Below, one piece after another: positions 11,461-23,653 of a stretch of DNA of 64,000 nucleotides. The DNA lies in NCBI GenBank assembly GCA_018417955.1, contig JACTVC010000005.1, positions 1,674,001 to 1,738,000 of the forward strand. Direction: 5' to 3'. Both the position numbers and the translations under genes were made by a program. The notes under the pieces were generated by a model. It was not told the DNA's origin. It did no database searches and was given only the letters and a program-made list of their open reading frames with translations. This DNA is from Laccaria trichodermophora. Its lineage: Eukaryota; Basidiomycota; Agaricomycetes; Agaricales; Hydnangiaceae. Each line of letters starts with the position of its first letter. Position 1 is the stretch's first letter.

Positions 11461-13480
11461 CTTTTACCAATTTAATTCACTTGTCTGCTTGGTTATATTC
11501 GACCTGGCCTCGGCACCAGCCAAAGTACTTCAATGATTTAATAGTAAATCAGCTCTATTATCTGGGATGCAGGCTGGTCACTTTTACCGATTTAATTCAC
11601 TTGTCTGGTCGGTAATTTTCCACTCGGCCTCAGCACCAGTTAAAGTACTTCACTAATTTAATATTAAATCGGCTCTATTACCAGTGACACAGCCCAGGCA
11701 TCATTACCAATTTAATTCACTTGTCTGCTCAGTTATTTTCCACCTGGCCTCAGCACCAGCCAAGATACTTCACCAATCTAATATTAAATTGGCTCTATTA
11801 TCCAAGATGCAGCCCAGGCACTTTTACCAATTTGATTCACTTGTCTGATCGGTTATTTTCCACCCGGCCTCGGCACCAGCCAAAGTACTTCACCAATTTA
11901 ATATTAAATTGGCTCTATTACCCGAGACATAGCCTGGGCACTTTTACCGATTTAATTCACTTGTCTGCTTGGTTATTTTCCACCCAGCCTCGGCACCAGC
12001 CAAAGTACTTCACTAATTTAATATTAAATTGGCTCTATTATCCAAGATGCAGCCCAGGCACTTTTACCGATTTGATTCACTTGTCTGCTCAGTTATTTTC
12101 CACTCGGCCTCGGCACCAGCTAAAGTAGTTCACCAATTTACCAATAAATCAGCTCTATTACCCGAGATGTAGCCTGGGCACTTTTACCGATTTAATTCAC
12201 TTGTCTGATCGGTCATTTTTCACCCGGCCTCGGCACCAGCCAAAGTACTTCACCAATTTAATATTAAATTGGCTCTATTATCCAAGATGCAGCCCAGGCA
12301 CTTTTACCGATTTGATTCACTTGTCTGCTTGGTTATTTTCCACTCGGCCTCGGCACCAGTTAAAGTACGTCACCAATTTAATATTAAATTGGCACTATTA
12401 CCCGAGATGCAGCCCAGGCACTTTTACCGATTTGATTCACTTGTCTGCTCAGTTATTTTCCACTCGGCCTCGGCACCAGCTAAAGTAGTTCACCAATTTA
12501 CCATTAAATCAGCTCTATTACTCGAGATGTAGCCTGGGCACTTTTACCGATTTAATTCACTTGTCTGATCGGTCATTTTTCACCCGGCCTCGGCACCAGC
12601 CAAAGTACTTCACCAATCTAATATCAAATTAGCTCTATTATCCAAGATGCAGCCCAGGCACTTTTACCAATTTGATTCACTTGTCTGCTCAGTTATTTTC
12701 CACTCGGCCTCAGCACCAGTTAAAGTAGTTCACCAATTTACCATTAAATCAGCTCTATTACCCGAGACGTAGCCTGGGCACTTTTACCAATTTAATTCAC
12801 TTGTCTGATCGGTTATTTTCCACCCGGCCTCGGCACCAGCCAAAGTACTTCACCAATTCAATATTAAATTGGCTCTATTACCCGAGATGCAGCCCAGGCA
12901 CTTTTACCGATTTGATTCACTTGTCTGCTCAGTTATTTTCCACTCGGCCTCGGCACCAGTTAAAGTAGTTCACCAATTTACCATTAAATCAGCTCTATTA
13001 CCCAAGATGTAGCCTGTGCACTTTTACCGATTTAATTCATTTGTCTGCTCGGTCATTTTTCACCTGGCCTTGGCACCAGCCAAAGTACTTCAACAATTTA
13101 ATAGTAAATCGGCTCTATTATCCGAGACACAGCCCGAGCAGTTTTGCTGATTTAATTCACTTGTCTGCTTGGTTATTTTCCACTTGGCCTTGGCACAAGC
13201 CAAAGTACTTCACCAATTTAATATAAAATCGGCTCTATTATCCGATACATGGCCCGGGCACTTTTGATGATTTAATTCACTTGTCTGCTCAGTCATTTTT
13301 CACCCAGCCAAAGTACTTCAACAATTTAATATCACCCGATGTGCAGCCCAGGCATTTTTACCGATTTCATTCACTTGTCTGCTTGATTATTTTGCATCTG
13401 GACATGGCACCAGCCAAGGTACTTCAACAGTTTAGAATTCAAATGCCTGCATCACCCGATGTGCACCTTTACCGATGTAA
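11461..13480 (+). repeat. Right tandem array, about 16 copies of an exact 120-bp unit
   Basis: Units keep a 120-bp period from 11461 to about 13320 and then decay. Each contains CTTTTACCGATTTAATTCAC, TTGTCTGCTCGGTTATTTTC, CGGCACCAGCCAAAGTACTT and TTAATATTAAATTGGCTC. A variant half (TAAAGTAGTTCACCAATTTA) recurs at 12121, 12481, 12721 and 12961, so part of the array has grown as 240- or 360-bp multimers. Because 120 is divisible by three, long open frames persist by periodicity. Confidence 0.9.
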
Positions 13481-14401
13481 TTCATGTCTGCTCAGTGTAA
13501 TTTCACCCGGACATGGCACCAGCTCACACATCTTTTCCCTGAAAAATGCACTGGCTCAGACATGATGATTTAATATGCAATCGATTCAATCACTGAAGGT
13601 GAAACCCGGGTATTTGTACTATTTCCTACTTGTCAGCTCCATCATTTTGCATCTGAACATGTTTGATTCGCTGTTTCCATGCATTTGTAAAGATTCAATG
13701 ACCTTGTCTGCTCAGTAACTTTGCACCAGAATACAGGACCAGCTAATGTACTCAATGGCCTGATGCAACCATAAAACCAGAGGGTGATTTTGAATGCAGG
13801 ACATGGAAAAGAACATTAGGGGGTTGGTACAACATATGAACAAGTAAACTTAGCTAGGCCATGTGTTAGCCAGGCTGGCTATCATCACAGGACAGATGGC
13901 AACATAAATTGTTTAATTGGAGACAAGCCAAAGAATGGTAGGGAGTGTGGTGCCGACTGGGCCTGGCCATATCCGGGCTGGAGATGGCAACAGATGGGGG
14001 CCGGCCTCATCTCTGCTTGGGGCTGACAATGACATTCATGACCTTGGGTATGTAAACTGACTTTGCCGAGCCAGGGTGCAGCAAGTGGGCTGATCCATAT
14101 TGTGAGGAATCAAAAGCTGTTCAGCTGACCCACAATCCAAGGCAATTTCAGTGGGGTCAATTCATCCTTAGGCTGGTCGGCTGGCACACAGGACCACTCA
14201 TCAAGAAAATATGGGTGGCCGAGCCAGCTTTGATGGGGTCAACATATACATCGGCTCATCAGCAGGCACCATCAACCATGGCCTGTTTGTATGGTCAGGG
14301 GGCTCAGTGTTGTTGGGGTAAGGTCACTAATACTTGTGGTTGAGGATGATACCCAAACTTCCTCCTTGAGCCACACTGAAGGAAGAAGAGGATGATATGC
14401 A

Positions 14402-14761
14402 GTGTCTACCAAGTGTGAAGAGTCCAAACCCCAAACAATCTTCTGGGATATAGATGTGGCCCAGAACTTACCCATTTGGGCTGAGTTTATCATCAAGTCA
14501 AAAGAATGTATGTTCAGCAAATTTGACCAATCCATTGATGAAGATGTCCTGGTATCTCTAGGCACAATAGATGGAATCATGCTGGGCAGTACAAAGGACA
14601 AAAGTGACCATCTGAGGTGTGCTATTGAGCTAATCTACAACACTTCTAGGGATCTTCACTGGAGTAACTTAGGCTCAGCCATTTGGACACCCATGGCTGT
14701 AAGACTTGGCCATGAAAAGTGGATTAATCTATCAGGGTACTTGTCATATGGAGTAGACTAA
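14402..14761 (+). CDS. Hypothetical 119-codon ORF
   Basis: The frame opens with ATG at 14402 and ends at TAG 14759-14761. Its composition looks protein-like (FWDIDVAQNLPIWAEFIIK, DEDVLVSLGTIDGIML, ELIYNTSRDLHW), not low-complexity. It lies just outside the large palindrome in CpG-poor DNA. I recognise no domain. It could be a fragment of a transposon gene or a chance ORF; expression is not suggested by any visible signal. Confidence 0.25.
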   Translation: MSTKCEESKPQTIFWDIDVAQNLPIWAEFIIKSKECMFSKFDQSIDEDVLVSLGTIDGIMLGSTKDKSDHLRCAIELIYNTSRDLHWSNLGSAIWTPMAVRLGHEKWINLSGYLSYGVD

Positions 14762-15009
14762 TCCACTGGTTATATGGCATCTTTTTGTGGATTTACCCAG
14801 GTCACCTAAAGAGGCAGGCATTCTTGGGTACCACAGAATAGCTGTATTTGTATCTATTTATTCTCAAGCCTTCTGCTTCATTTAAGGATTGTTATAGCTC
14901 TATTTACAGTTGTTTCTTTTCAACAGTACATGGAAAAACAATCCAGATCATTGCTAGAAATCCTCCTCCTCCTCAACCATTGCCTCAAGCAAGGGGTCTA
15001 CCCCTGATC

Positions 15010-17942
15010 GAGGTCTTAGCGGTGCCCCCCCTATTCCTGCAGGAATCCAGTCATTCCAGTGGAATTCTGGTGGATTCCAGTGGAATGGAATTTAGCAGAA
15101 GGCCCTGCTAAATTGTTTATTCCAGTGTTTTCCATTCCAGTAGATTCTGGGATGTACACTGGAATGTTCCCCAGAATGGTGTTCCCCAGAATGGGCAGGA
15201 ATGGGATTCCAGTCCAATTGAGGTCTTTACACTCCCCAGGGTTTTCCATATGGAATCCATGTGGAATGGCTGGATTCCACCATCCCTTCCATGGATTCCA
15301 TATGGAATATTTTTGGCTGAGTCCCCAGCTATTTTTTTATTCCATATTCACTATGGATTCCACATGGATTCCATGGACCCAGCAGCCTCACATGAGATCA
15401 TAAACATGTGAGATATCCATGTGATCTCATGTGGGAGTACAAATGTGATGCCATTGTCACGACATGTGATGTGGCTTCCTTTCTCCCAACCACCACCACC
15501 AGCACACACAACAATGAATGGCAATGACCACTCACAACAATGGTGAATGGCAACGATGCCTACAACAACCACCCACCACCACGAACAGACAACAACGGAC
15601 AGTGCACAACAACCACCAAATGACACAAGTGCCCATGCCCATGCCAACACGTGCACAACCACATTGATGGACCACCGCCATGTCAACAGATGACGACAAC
15701 AATGCCACCAACGGACAACAACACCACCAACAGACAACAATGATGCCAATGGACAACAACAATGCCAACAGACAACAATGCCAGACAACAACAATGCCGC
15801 CAACAGACAACACTGCCAACAGACAATGCTGCCAACAGACAATGACACCAATGGATGATGTTGACAATGCCAATGGACAGCCATGTCAATGACAATGAGT
15901 GCATCCCGTTCCACCATGTACACACAGCAACAAGTGTTGTCCCTCCCCCTTTTCTTTCCCTCCCCCCTTCCTCCTTTCCTTTCCCTTCCCCTGTCCCTCC
16001 CCATTTCCATGTACCCCTTTCCTTTCTCCTCCCTCTTTCTCTGTCTGTCCCTCCTCATTTCCCTGTCCCTACACCCTTCCTTTTCCCTGTCACCCTTCCC
16101 CCTTCCTTTTCCCTGTCCCTACACCCTTCCCCCTTCCTTTTCCCTGTCTCTACACCCTTCCCCCTACCTTTTCCCTCCCCCTTCCCTGCCCATCCCTTCC
16201 TTCCTCCACCCCCATTTATTTCTGCCCCTCTCCTACCCCATTCCTTTAACTTAGAATACAGTAAAATAATCTTTGTGTACCATTCAATATATTAGAATTT
16301 TAATCTATATAACTGTTCTAAGCAGAAAGTTGTGAGGTTATTATAGAACAAAATATAATAATCAATTGACTACATTAGACTTACAATCAATATGATAGGC
16401 ATGAAGTCACATGACCTGAACTCTTCCATATGGAATCCAGATGGAATAGCCCATGGAATCCAGATATTTCAGATGGAATAGTCCATGGAATCCAAAGAAA
16501 TGGTCATGGAATGGTCCATAGGATTCCATCTTCATTCCATGGTGGGAATCCATGGAATTTATCTATTCCATCCTCATTCCATACCAGTCCATGTGGAATA
16601 TCCCAGGGAGTGTAAAGTATTGGTCCAATCTGTTTATTTTATTTATTTGTTACTGTATTATAGTTTATTTATTTTCAATGGATCACAAACAATGTTTGTT
16701 TGGTGAACATGCTCACCAAACATGGCCACTCTCTTCTTCCACCACCACCACCATGCTCATCACCACCACCAACGCCACGCCATCACCATCACCCATAGCC
16801 ACCACTGCCAACATCGCTCCTCGATCACCCATGGCCACCACAACCACCAACATTGACCACAACACCCCTCAACAACAACATGGTGATGCCACATCACAAA
16901 ACAACCAGTGCTGTAACCCACAAAAACACCCAACACCCACAAAAACAATGCCCCCAGACACAAAACAACACCCAACAGGCACAAAACAATGCCCACTGCC
17001 CACATACACTGCCAGTGCCCACAAAAACCATACCCCACCCACAAAAACATCCCACCACCCACCAAAAAACATGAGCACCCACCAAAAAACATGTGCCACC
17101 CACTGAAAAACACACACCACCCACATGACACACAACAGCACCACAACACCTACCAAAACCACCACATCCACACCAATGCCACCCATGATGACACCCCCAA
17201 CAGCAACCAGTGCCCACAACAACAGCAACGACAATGCCCATGAATAATGCAAAAACACAGACACATGATGAAAATGCAAACACATGATGAGGAGGCAACA
17301 ACGAAATGCGACACAATGATGGGACACCAATGTGGGACAATGATGGCTGAGGTCCCAGCCACACTCCCTCTCCCCTCCACCATTCCCTCCCTCCCTTTCT
17401 CCTTCCCCCTTTCCTTGTCCCTCCCCCTTGCTCCCTTCCCCCTTGCTCCACCATTCCCTCCCCCCTTTCCTCCCTCCTCCCTTTCCTCCCTCCCCCTTCC
17501 TTGTCCCTCCCCCTTCCTTCCTTCCCTCTTTCTTGTCCTTCCCCCTTCCTCCCTCCCCTCCCTTGTTCTTCCCCCTTCCTTGTCCCTCCCAAAAATAAAA
17601 TACACCCCCACCTTGTCTCTCCCCTACCCCCTCCCTTTAAGATAAACTGTGTAGTGTGTGTAGTAATACATTTCAAATACATTACAACTCAATCTATGAC
17701 TTCTACATGTGAATGTTATAAGGAAATATGAGTGCCAAGTCATCAGGATAAGGTTGGAGTTGAAAAAAACATACTCTGCTTGATTTCAGTCCTATTCCAG
17801 TGGAATTCTAGTGGAATGCTGTGGATTCCACTGGAATTCCTCTGGATTCCTCTGGAATGACTCTATTCCTGCAGGATTCCCCTGGAATTCCACTGGAATG
17901 ACCCCATTCCTGCAGGAATAGGTGAGGCACTGTAAAGTACTG
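15010..17942 (-). mobile_element. Element A, copy 2 (2933 bp including a nested element B)
   Basis: A perfect 8-bp target duplication CCCTGATC flanks it (15002-15009 and 17943-17950). The left end is GAGGTCTTAGCGGTGCCCC; the right end is the complement of CAGTACTTTACAGTGCC. Subterminal ATTCC/GGAAT dyads lie inside both ends. Its GT/AC-rich and pyrimidine-rich tracts (16740-17640), and the sequence next to them (17640-17770), match element A1 in reverse complement. Without the nested element it would be about 1.52 kb. Non-coding. Confidence 0.8.
15220..16622 (-). mobile_element. Element B: 1403-bp hAT-like element nested in element A copy 2
   Basis: The left end is GAGGTCTTTACACTCCCC; the right end is GGGAGTGTAAAGTATTG. 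Flanking 8-mers are GTCCAATT (15212-15219) and GTCCAATC (16623-16630), a target duplication with one mismatch. The other A copies show the uninterrupted sequence at this place (TAGTCCAATCTAATTATT, complement of about 30630). Subterminal dyads are of the TTCCATATGGAA type, not the ATTCCASTGGAAT type of A. The interior is an AAC/CCA-rich tract (15480-15900) and a pyrimidine tract (15940-16240). Non-coding. Confidence 0.75.
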
Positions 17943-17950
17943 CCCTGATC

Positions 17951-19120
17951 CAGGGCCCTTGCCGCTATCCTCCCAACTCACCAATGGGGACAGAGGGTCA
18001 TCTCACAAGCACATAAAGCACTCATAGAGTGAATGCTCTGTCATGGCCTGCCTTCTTGCACACATGCACACCCCCTCCACCTCTGCCCTGTCCAAACCCT
18101 CCCAGGCATCTTCATGCTCTCACCACCATACCACTTTCTTCTCCAGCATCTTCCAAACCTGTCTCATCTCCTCTTTGAGCAACAATACCTCCTCCGACCA
18201 TCACAGATAGTGAGCATGGCCACTTCAGTCACCCACCTTGAACAAGCTATTAGCCTTGAAAACATATAGGTATATATCCAGGCTAATAGGTTCTTTGGCC
18301 ATTTATTTTTTTTGCCTCTGGAGGAAAATATATTATTGCATTGGGCAAAAATATTTGACCTTCAAAATTGTGACCGGAAATGTTTGGGTTGATATATTGC
18401 ATTGAAAAATATCCTAGCCATCTGAAAGTGGTCAGAAATGTTTGAAGCATGTTAGAGTGGTCAGAAATGTTTGAAGTGTTTCAGACTGGTAGGAAATGTT
18501 TTAGCCTTGTCACACTGCTAAAAAATGTTTTGACCATGTCACACTGCTTGGAAATGTTTTAGCCATGTCACATAGACAAAAGATTTCCTGCCAGTGTCAT
18601 GGAGTATCTGGGGTCCTATTTTCAAAAAAAAAAACTTCAAAAATTTTTACCATTTAAACTTTTATCTTCTGGCTTCAACTTTTCTACAAATTTATCATAA
18701 AGATAATTTTGGTCCCAAGCTTGTCTTTTTACCTCTATCTTGTATTTTTATCATAGAAAAAGCAGATTATATATTGCATGCAACTGTATCTACAGTGTCT
18801 TTCACTGCCATTTGCACACATAAATCATAAATTTTGTTTGCTTCTGTTGTCTTCAGGATTTTTTTGTCACACATTGGCCCAGAATGGATGAGTTGATCTT
18901 AGGGATCTTGAGTGAACCAGCATCTGACCTCACTCTAGCCCTTGCCCGTGGCAACTCAAGTCTCTGGATACATAATCATCTGGCATGAAGAAGAATCCCT
19001 TTCTCCTCATGAAATTGCTGACCTGCAGATGTTCAATTTGCCATGACAAAAAACCAGGGCATTCAGTAGATATGCTATGGAACCATAACAATAGAAATTG
19101 ACAATTGTCCCAATAAGTCA
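17951..19120. repeat. Non-coding DNA with a short GGAAATGTTT repeat array (about 18340-18585)
   Basis: Between 18340 and 18585 a unit of about 35-40 bp, GGAAATGTTTTAGCCATGTC followed by ACACTGCT, is repeated about six times with drift. The flanks (17951-18340 and 18600-19120) hold no supported gene. Confidence 0.55.
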
Positions 19121-19500
19121 TAGGGCTACCCCAATGGGCCCAATTACAAAAGACATTATGATACTATACATTGGCCCAACAACATGACAATATGCATATT
19201 TGATTGTTGGGCCCAATGACAGTGCCACAGTCCAAGCTAAGGGTTTATAGATTGGCCACATGGCTTAAAGGGGGGTAATTTTGGCTGTTGATATATGATG
19301 GTATTAAGGTACCATTGACAGTTGGGCCCAATGAAGGGAAATCATTAAGGGAGATGGTTGGGCCCAATGGCCCAATTATTAAGCTACAGTTGATGGTTGG
19401 GCCTAATGGTAAAATTTCAATGCTATGGCTTGTAAGTTGGGCCCATGCCATGATATAAGCTATAGTTCATAGGTTAGCCCAATGATTATTTGAATTTTGC
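19121..19500. repeat. GTTGGGCCCAATG dyad repeats
   Basis: The palindromic core GGGCCCAA or TTGGGCCCAAT appears about eight times at irregular spacing, interleaved with AT-rich DNA. No coding signal. Confidence 0.6.
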
Positions 19501-19504
19501 AGGT

Positions 19505-21130
19505 GTGGGCTTTGGTCCGGTAAACCCACAGATCCACTCCTGTTGTCCACTCCTGTTCCATTGGACCCATGGTCACACAATTGTGCAATTACACCCACAG
19601 GTTGGCTATTGTGCAGTTACCCCCATGGGGTAGCTTGTGTTCCATTACCCCTGCAGGTTGCCATTAGCGTTGCCGAAGTTCAGTTCAGTCCGGTTCAGAC
19701 CCCCTTTGGTCCGAACCTGAACCTGAACCTCCTACAAATTTTCCAAGCCTGAACCGAACCCGAACCGTGTGTTCGGTTCAAGTTCGAACCTTCTGAACCT
19801 TGTAATTTTTTCAAATCAATTTTTTCACCTTTTTTTCGTGTCGAAACGCTTTGAAACACATGTGTAATCTCTAAAAATCAGTTATTTACGCAATGCCTGG
19901 CACAAACCATGTTTGATAAGCCAAATAGATATTATACAACAGGCCCCAACAAGTGCATGTGTGGGAAAGCAACCCAAAATGTGGCCATCAACCATCACCC
20001 AGATGAAGCATTGATACTTTACATTTAAATACTGTAGTTGTTACAGATCACAATAGTTTTTAACGAAAAAATTGCAAAAAAAATGTCCAAAACAGAGGGA
20101 AAGTAGGCCCCCCAGTGGCCAAAGGTTCAGAGGTTCGGTTCAGTCCGAACCTGTTCTCCAGAAATTTTCTGGAGCCCGAACCTGAACCTGAACTCGAACC
20201 GAACTCTGTGTTCGGTTCAGAGGGTTCGGGTTCGAACCGAAGTTCTGGACTGAACTTCGGCAACGCTAGTTGCCATGCAGGCCAGATCACATTCCGTTAC
20301 CCCTACAGATCAACAATTGATCCATTACACCCTCAGGCTGGCTGTTGTTCATTACCCCCATGGGGCAGCTCTTGTTCTGTTAGCCCTGTGGGTCGCCACA
20401 CAGGCCAGATTATGTTCCATTACCCCATGGGTCAACAATAGGTCCATTACACCCATGGTATCTTATTCCATTACACCCACAATGTCCAGCTCTTGTTCCC
20501 TTAGACCTGCAGAACCTTCTTCCATTTGGCCTGTGGGTTTCCAATTACAGTCACGGACCATTTGTGGCTCCCCTGCGGGTCTCCGATTACACCCATGGAT
20601 TACCTGCTGCTCTGTTACACCTGTGGTCACCCACAGACCTGCTCTTGTTCTGTTACCCCTGTGGACCAACAATTCTTTTATCCATGGACCAACAGATTAC
20701 CTACTGCTCTGTTACATCTGTGGACACCAACAGACCACCTGCTGGTCCTTAAACAATAGGCCCTCTTCCATCAGCCCCCCACCCATGGGCCACATTTGCA
20801 GCTGGCCTGCAAAATGGACCAACAATTGTGCCTTTACATTCACAGAATGTTATTCTGTTACACTCATGGACCAGCAATTGTGCCATTACATCCATGGATG
20901 AGCTCTTGTTCCATTACACCCACAGGCTGTGCTCTCATCTGCAGACCTGCTCTTGTTCTGTTACCCCTGTGGACCAGCAATTCTTTTATCTGTGGACCAA
21001 TGGATTACCTACCACTCTGTTACATCTGCAGACACCCATTGTTGCTGTTGGACCCATGGGCCAACAGGTCTTCTGTGGCACCCATGGGCCACACCATTTG
21101 TTAAGCCCATTGGTCTGTTACATCCATGGG
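19505..21130 (+). repeat. Degenerate CCATTACACCCATGG-type repeat field, interrupted by a MITE
   Basis: Short units such as TTCCATTACACCCA, GTTCTGTTACCCCTGTGG and ATGGACCAACA recur throughout, often in blocks of about 60-300 bp (for example 20640-20730 repeated at 20940-21030). The MITE at 19665-20268 has inserted into one of these units. Open frames here are by-products of the repeats. Confidence 0.65.
19665..20268. mobile_element. 604-bp hAT-like MITE
   Basis: Terminal inverted repeats begin TAGCGTTGCCGAAGTTCAGT and end in the complement. A perfect 8-bp target duplication GTTGCCAT lies at 19657-19664 and 20269-20276. TAG at the outer end and an 8-bp duplication are typical of hAT elements. 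Inside both ends are many GGTTCGGTTC/GAACCGAAC units. No transposase ORF. It keeps CpGs better than its host repeat, suggesting a later arrival. Confidence 0.85.
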
Positions 21131-21139
21131 CCACCAGCT

Positions 21140-21310
21140 AGAGCTCCATGGACATGAACATCTGGATTTGTCTTTAACATGCTGAATGTCATTGCCCTGA
21201 AAATGCAGCTGAAAAAATGTCCAGATTTGTGATTAACTTGGTGAATGTCACTGATCCGAAAATGCAGCCAAAAAAACATCCAGATTTGTATTAGTGCAAC
21301 AATGGCCAAA
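21140..21310 (+). repeat. Tandem pair of about 70-bp units
   Basis: Two diverged units share CTGAATGTCA, GAAAATGCAGC and AAAAAATGTCCAGATTTGT. No gene. Confidence 0.5.
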
Positions 21311-21589
21311 ATTTCAGATGTAATTTTGACATGGACCAGACAACCCCCCACTGAATATGTTGATGTCTGAAATTCTAGACTACAAAACTTTGTAGTGTCT
21401 GCTTTTTAGAATACACAAATTTGTAATGACCAGTTGAACTCAGGCAGAACTATCTCAATTCTTAACTGATTTGGATGTTCTTGGGCTCATTTTGACAGGT
21501 AAACCCGGGGTTGTGCATACAAGTACTCTACAGGTCATGTATGGGCCACTTGTCTGATATTTATAGGTTTTTTAGTGTCCTTGATCATG

Positions 21590-21870
21590 AATGAGTATAT
21601 GGGTTCATGGGTCTATGGTTGAAGGAGTGAAAAGGGTGGACATTTTGCCATTGCTGTATCATTGGTTTACTATGAATAAGTACATAGGTTCATGGGACTA
21701 TCATTGAAGGAGTGAAAAGGATGGACAATTTGACATTCCAGTATTTCACTTAGTTTTCAGATTGAACTATGTCATTCTCACTCCTTGAACCATATCTCCA
21801 TGAACATATATATACTTATACATAGTAAACCAATGACACAGCAATGGCAAAATGTCCATCCTTCAAGAAT
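21590..21870. repeat. Foldback (inverted repeat) element
   Basis: About 21640-21675 (GGACATTTTGCCATTGCTGT and on through GGTTTACTATG) is inverted at 21825-21865 (CATAGTAAACCAATG and on). The arms are separated by about 150 bp. Just upstream (21375-21410) is an ACTACAAAACTTTGTAGT palindrome of the type seen at 39.1 and 41.9 kb. Confidence 0.6.
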
Positions 21871-22002
21871 CCACAAGAATCCACTGGAATTCCACAGGAA
21901 TCCACAGGAATCTGCAGGAATCCTCCAAGCTCATCTAAATTTACCAGTACTCTACCCAGCTGAAAGTCATGTGACTTAAGATGTACTTATTCAACTCCAT
22001 TC

Positions 22003-23653
22003 AAGGTCTTTACCCTCCCCCACGTAATCCATATGGACTCCAGTGGACTCCAGTGGACTCCAGTGGATTCCAGTGGCCCTCTTACCAGGCCAGATTGGCT
22101 GGCAGAATGCCCAGTCCACTGGAGTCCAGTCCAGTCCAGTCCAGTCCCAGTCCAGTAGACTATGAGTCCAGTCAGAGTCCAGTGGAGTCCAGTGGAGTCC
22201 AGTGGAGTCCAGTGGAGTTCAGTGGAGTCCAGTGGATTCCAGTCATTCCAGTATATTATTATTATTATATATGAATACTACTAAAAAAGCAAAAATAGAC
22301 TATACAATATACAAGCCATACTTACAATTTTATTGATCAATGAATGGAAGGGTTATAACTTACATATAGTGTGGGTCAGTGATAGCTGCAATAAGGATTC
22401 ATGATTTTATTCAGTCTGCAGGGTGAGGTCACGTGACTTACTTGAGGGTGTGCCATATCGTCACATATTCTATTTGCAGCATGGTCACACTTCTGTGACC
22501 ATCCCATTCCCTTCCACCACCACCACCCTTCACCACTCCCCTCCTATGCCGCCAACGCCAACGCTGCCCATGCCAACGATGCCCGTGCCCACACCAACAA
22601 CACCTGTGCCCATGCCAACAACACTCATGCCCACACCAACAATGCCCACGCCAACATGAAGGACAGGCCAAGAATGAGGGATGGCACCCATGACATTGCC
22701 ATGTCATGGGCCAACAGTATGTATGCCCCACCACCCCAATGCCCCATTCTCACCACAACAGGCACCAGCAGCACACAACAATGACGATGACACATGATGA
22801 CAACGACAACATGTGAGGATGACGACAACAACTACATGCGGGGATGACAACACATGACAACAACATGCAACAACAACGACACATGTTGACAACTACATGT
22901 GGGGATGATGACAACACACGACAACAATGACAACACGCAATGATGACTACACGTGGGGTCGACAACACATGACCATGACAACATGACGACATGTGACAAC
23001 AACAACAACACGTGACAACAACAACAACACGTGACAACAACAACAACAACGAACGAGTGCCCACCCCCACCACACCCAAAAAACAACACGCCCACGAAAA
23101 ACGACAAGTGCCCACCACTGCCAACGCCAGCACAGAATGGCGACAAGGGCCCAGCAGCACCACCCTTCCCCTCCACTCTCTCTATCACCACCTCCTCTCT
23201 TCACCACTCCCACTCCCCTCCACTCTCTCCCCCCTTCACTCCCTCCCCCCCTTTCCCCCTCCTTTCCTTGCTCCTCTCTCCCCCCCTCCCTTTCCTTCCC
23301 CCTTCCTTGCTCCCTCCCCCCTTTATTCCTCTCTTCCCCCTCCCTTCCTCTCCCCCCCTCTCTTTCCCTTTCCCTTCCCCCTCCCTCCCCCCTCTGTAAC
23401 ATAGAATTTAGTATAATTAATTAATTTAATTAATAAATATACTTCAATTTTATTTTTTGTTTTGAAGTCTAAGTTCAGGAATTCTGGATTAACTTAGGTC
23501 TGTAGCAGTCCAGTCCAGTCCAGTTTTGTAATTTGCAGTCCAGTCCACTCCAGTCCAGATTTGTGCTTGCAGTCCAGTGGAGTCCAGATTTGTGCTGGGA
23601 GTCCAGCGGAGTCTAGTTTTGTGGATATTGCTAGTATGTAGTGAAGTCCAGTG
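22003..23653 (-). mobile_element. Element C, copy 2, truncated at its right end
   Basis: The left end AAGGTCTTTACCCTCCCCC matches the complement of element C copy 1. Then come GTCCAGTGGACTCC arrays (22035-22245), the shared AT-rich block (22255-22320), a CCA/AAC-rich tract (22500-23110), a long pyrimidine tract (23160-23400) and another run of AGTCCAGT units (23505-23650). The expected CARTACTTTAC end is missing; the Gypsy LTR starts directly at 23654. Confidence 0.65.

Larger units (their letters stand above)
7836..14320. mobile_element. About 6.5-kb near-palindromic element with opposed 120-bp repeat arrays
   Basis: The outer tips are inverted repeats. At 7857-7900 and, reverse-complemented, 14247-14297, both carry ATACAAACAGGCCAT followed by GTTGATGGTGCCTGCTGATG. 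Weaker similarity runs outward to CCAACACTGAG on both sides. The inner tips also match inversely (10345-10400 versus 11035-11095, sharing TTCTCTCCAAAAA). Between them lie two long arrays in opposite orientation and a loop of about 630 bp. No transposase is visible and no target duplication is convincing. It may be a foldback transposon or two repeat blocks joined head-to-head; RNA crossing it would fold into long dsRNA. Confidence 0.6.

Noticed and set aside
8480..13480. Regular repeat arrays considered as CRISPR
   Set aside because: The whole 120-bp unit is repeated with no unique spacers, and the context is a eukaryotic genome.
8593..13565. Long open frames with 40-residue repeats (TDLIHLSA..., FTNLILN...)
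   Set aside because: The DNA repeat is 120 bp, divisible by three, so frames stay open by periodicity. They exist on both arms and in several frames, with no start context or splice signals.
22423..23404. Pro/Thr/Ser-rich frames in element C copy 2
   Set aside because: Translations of CCA/AAC and CT-rich tracts; no conserved residues.
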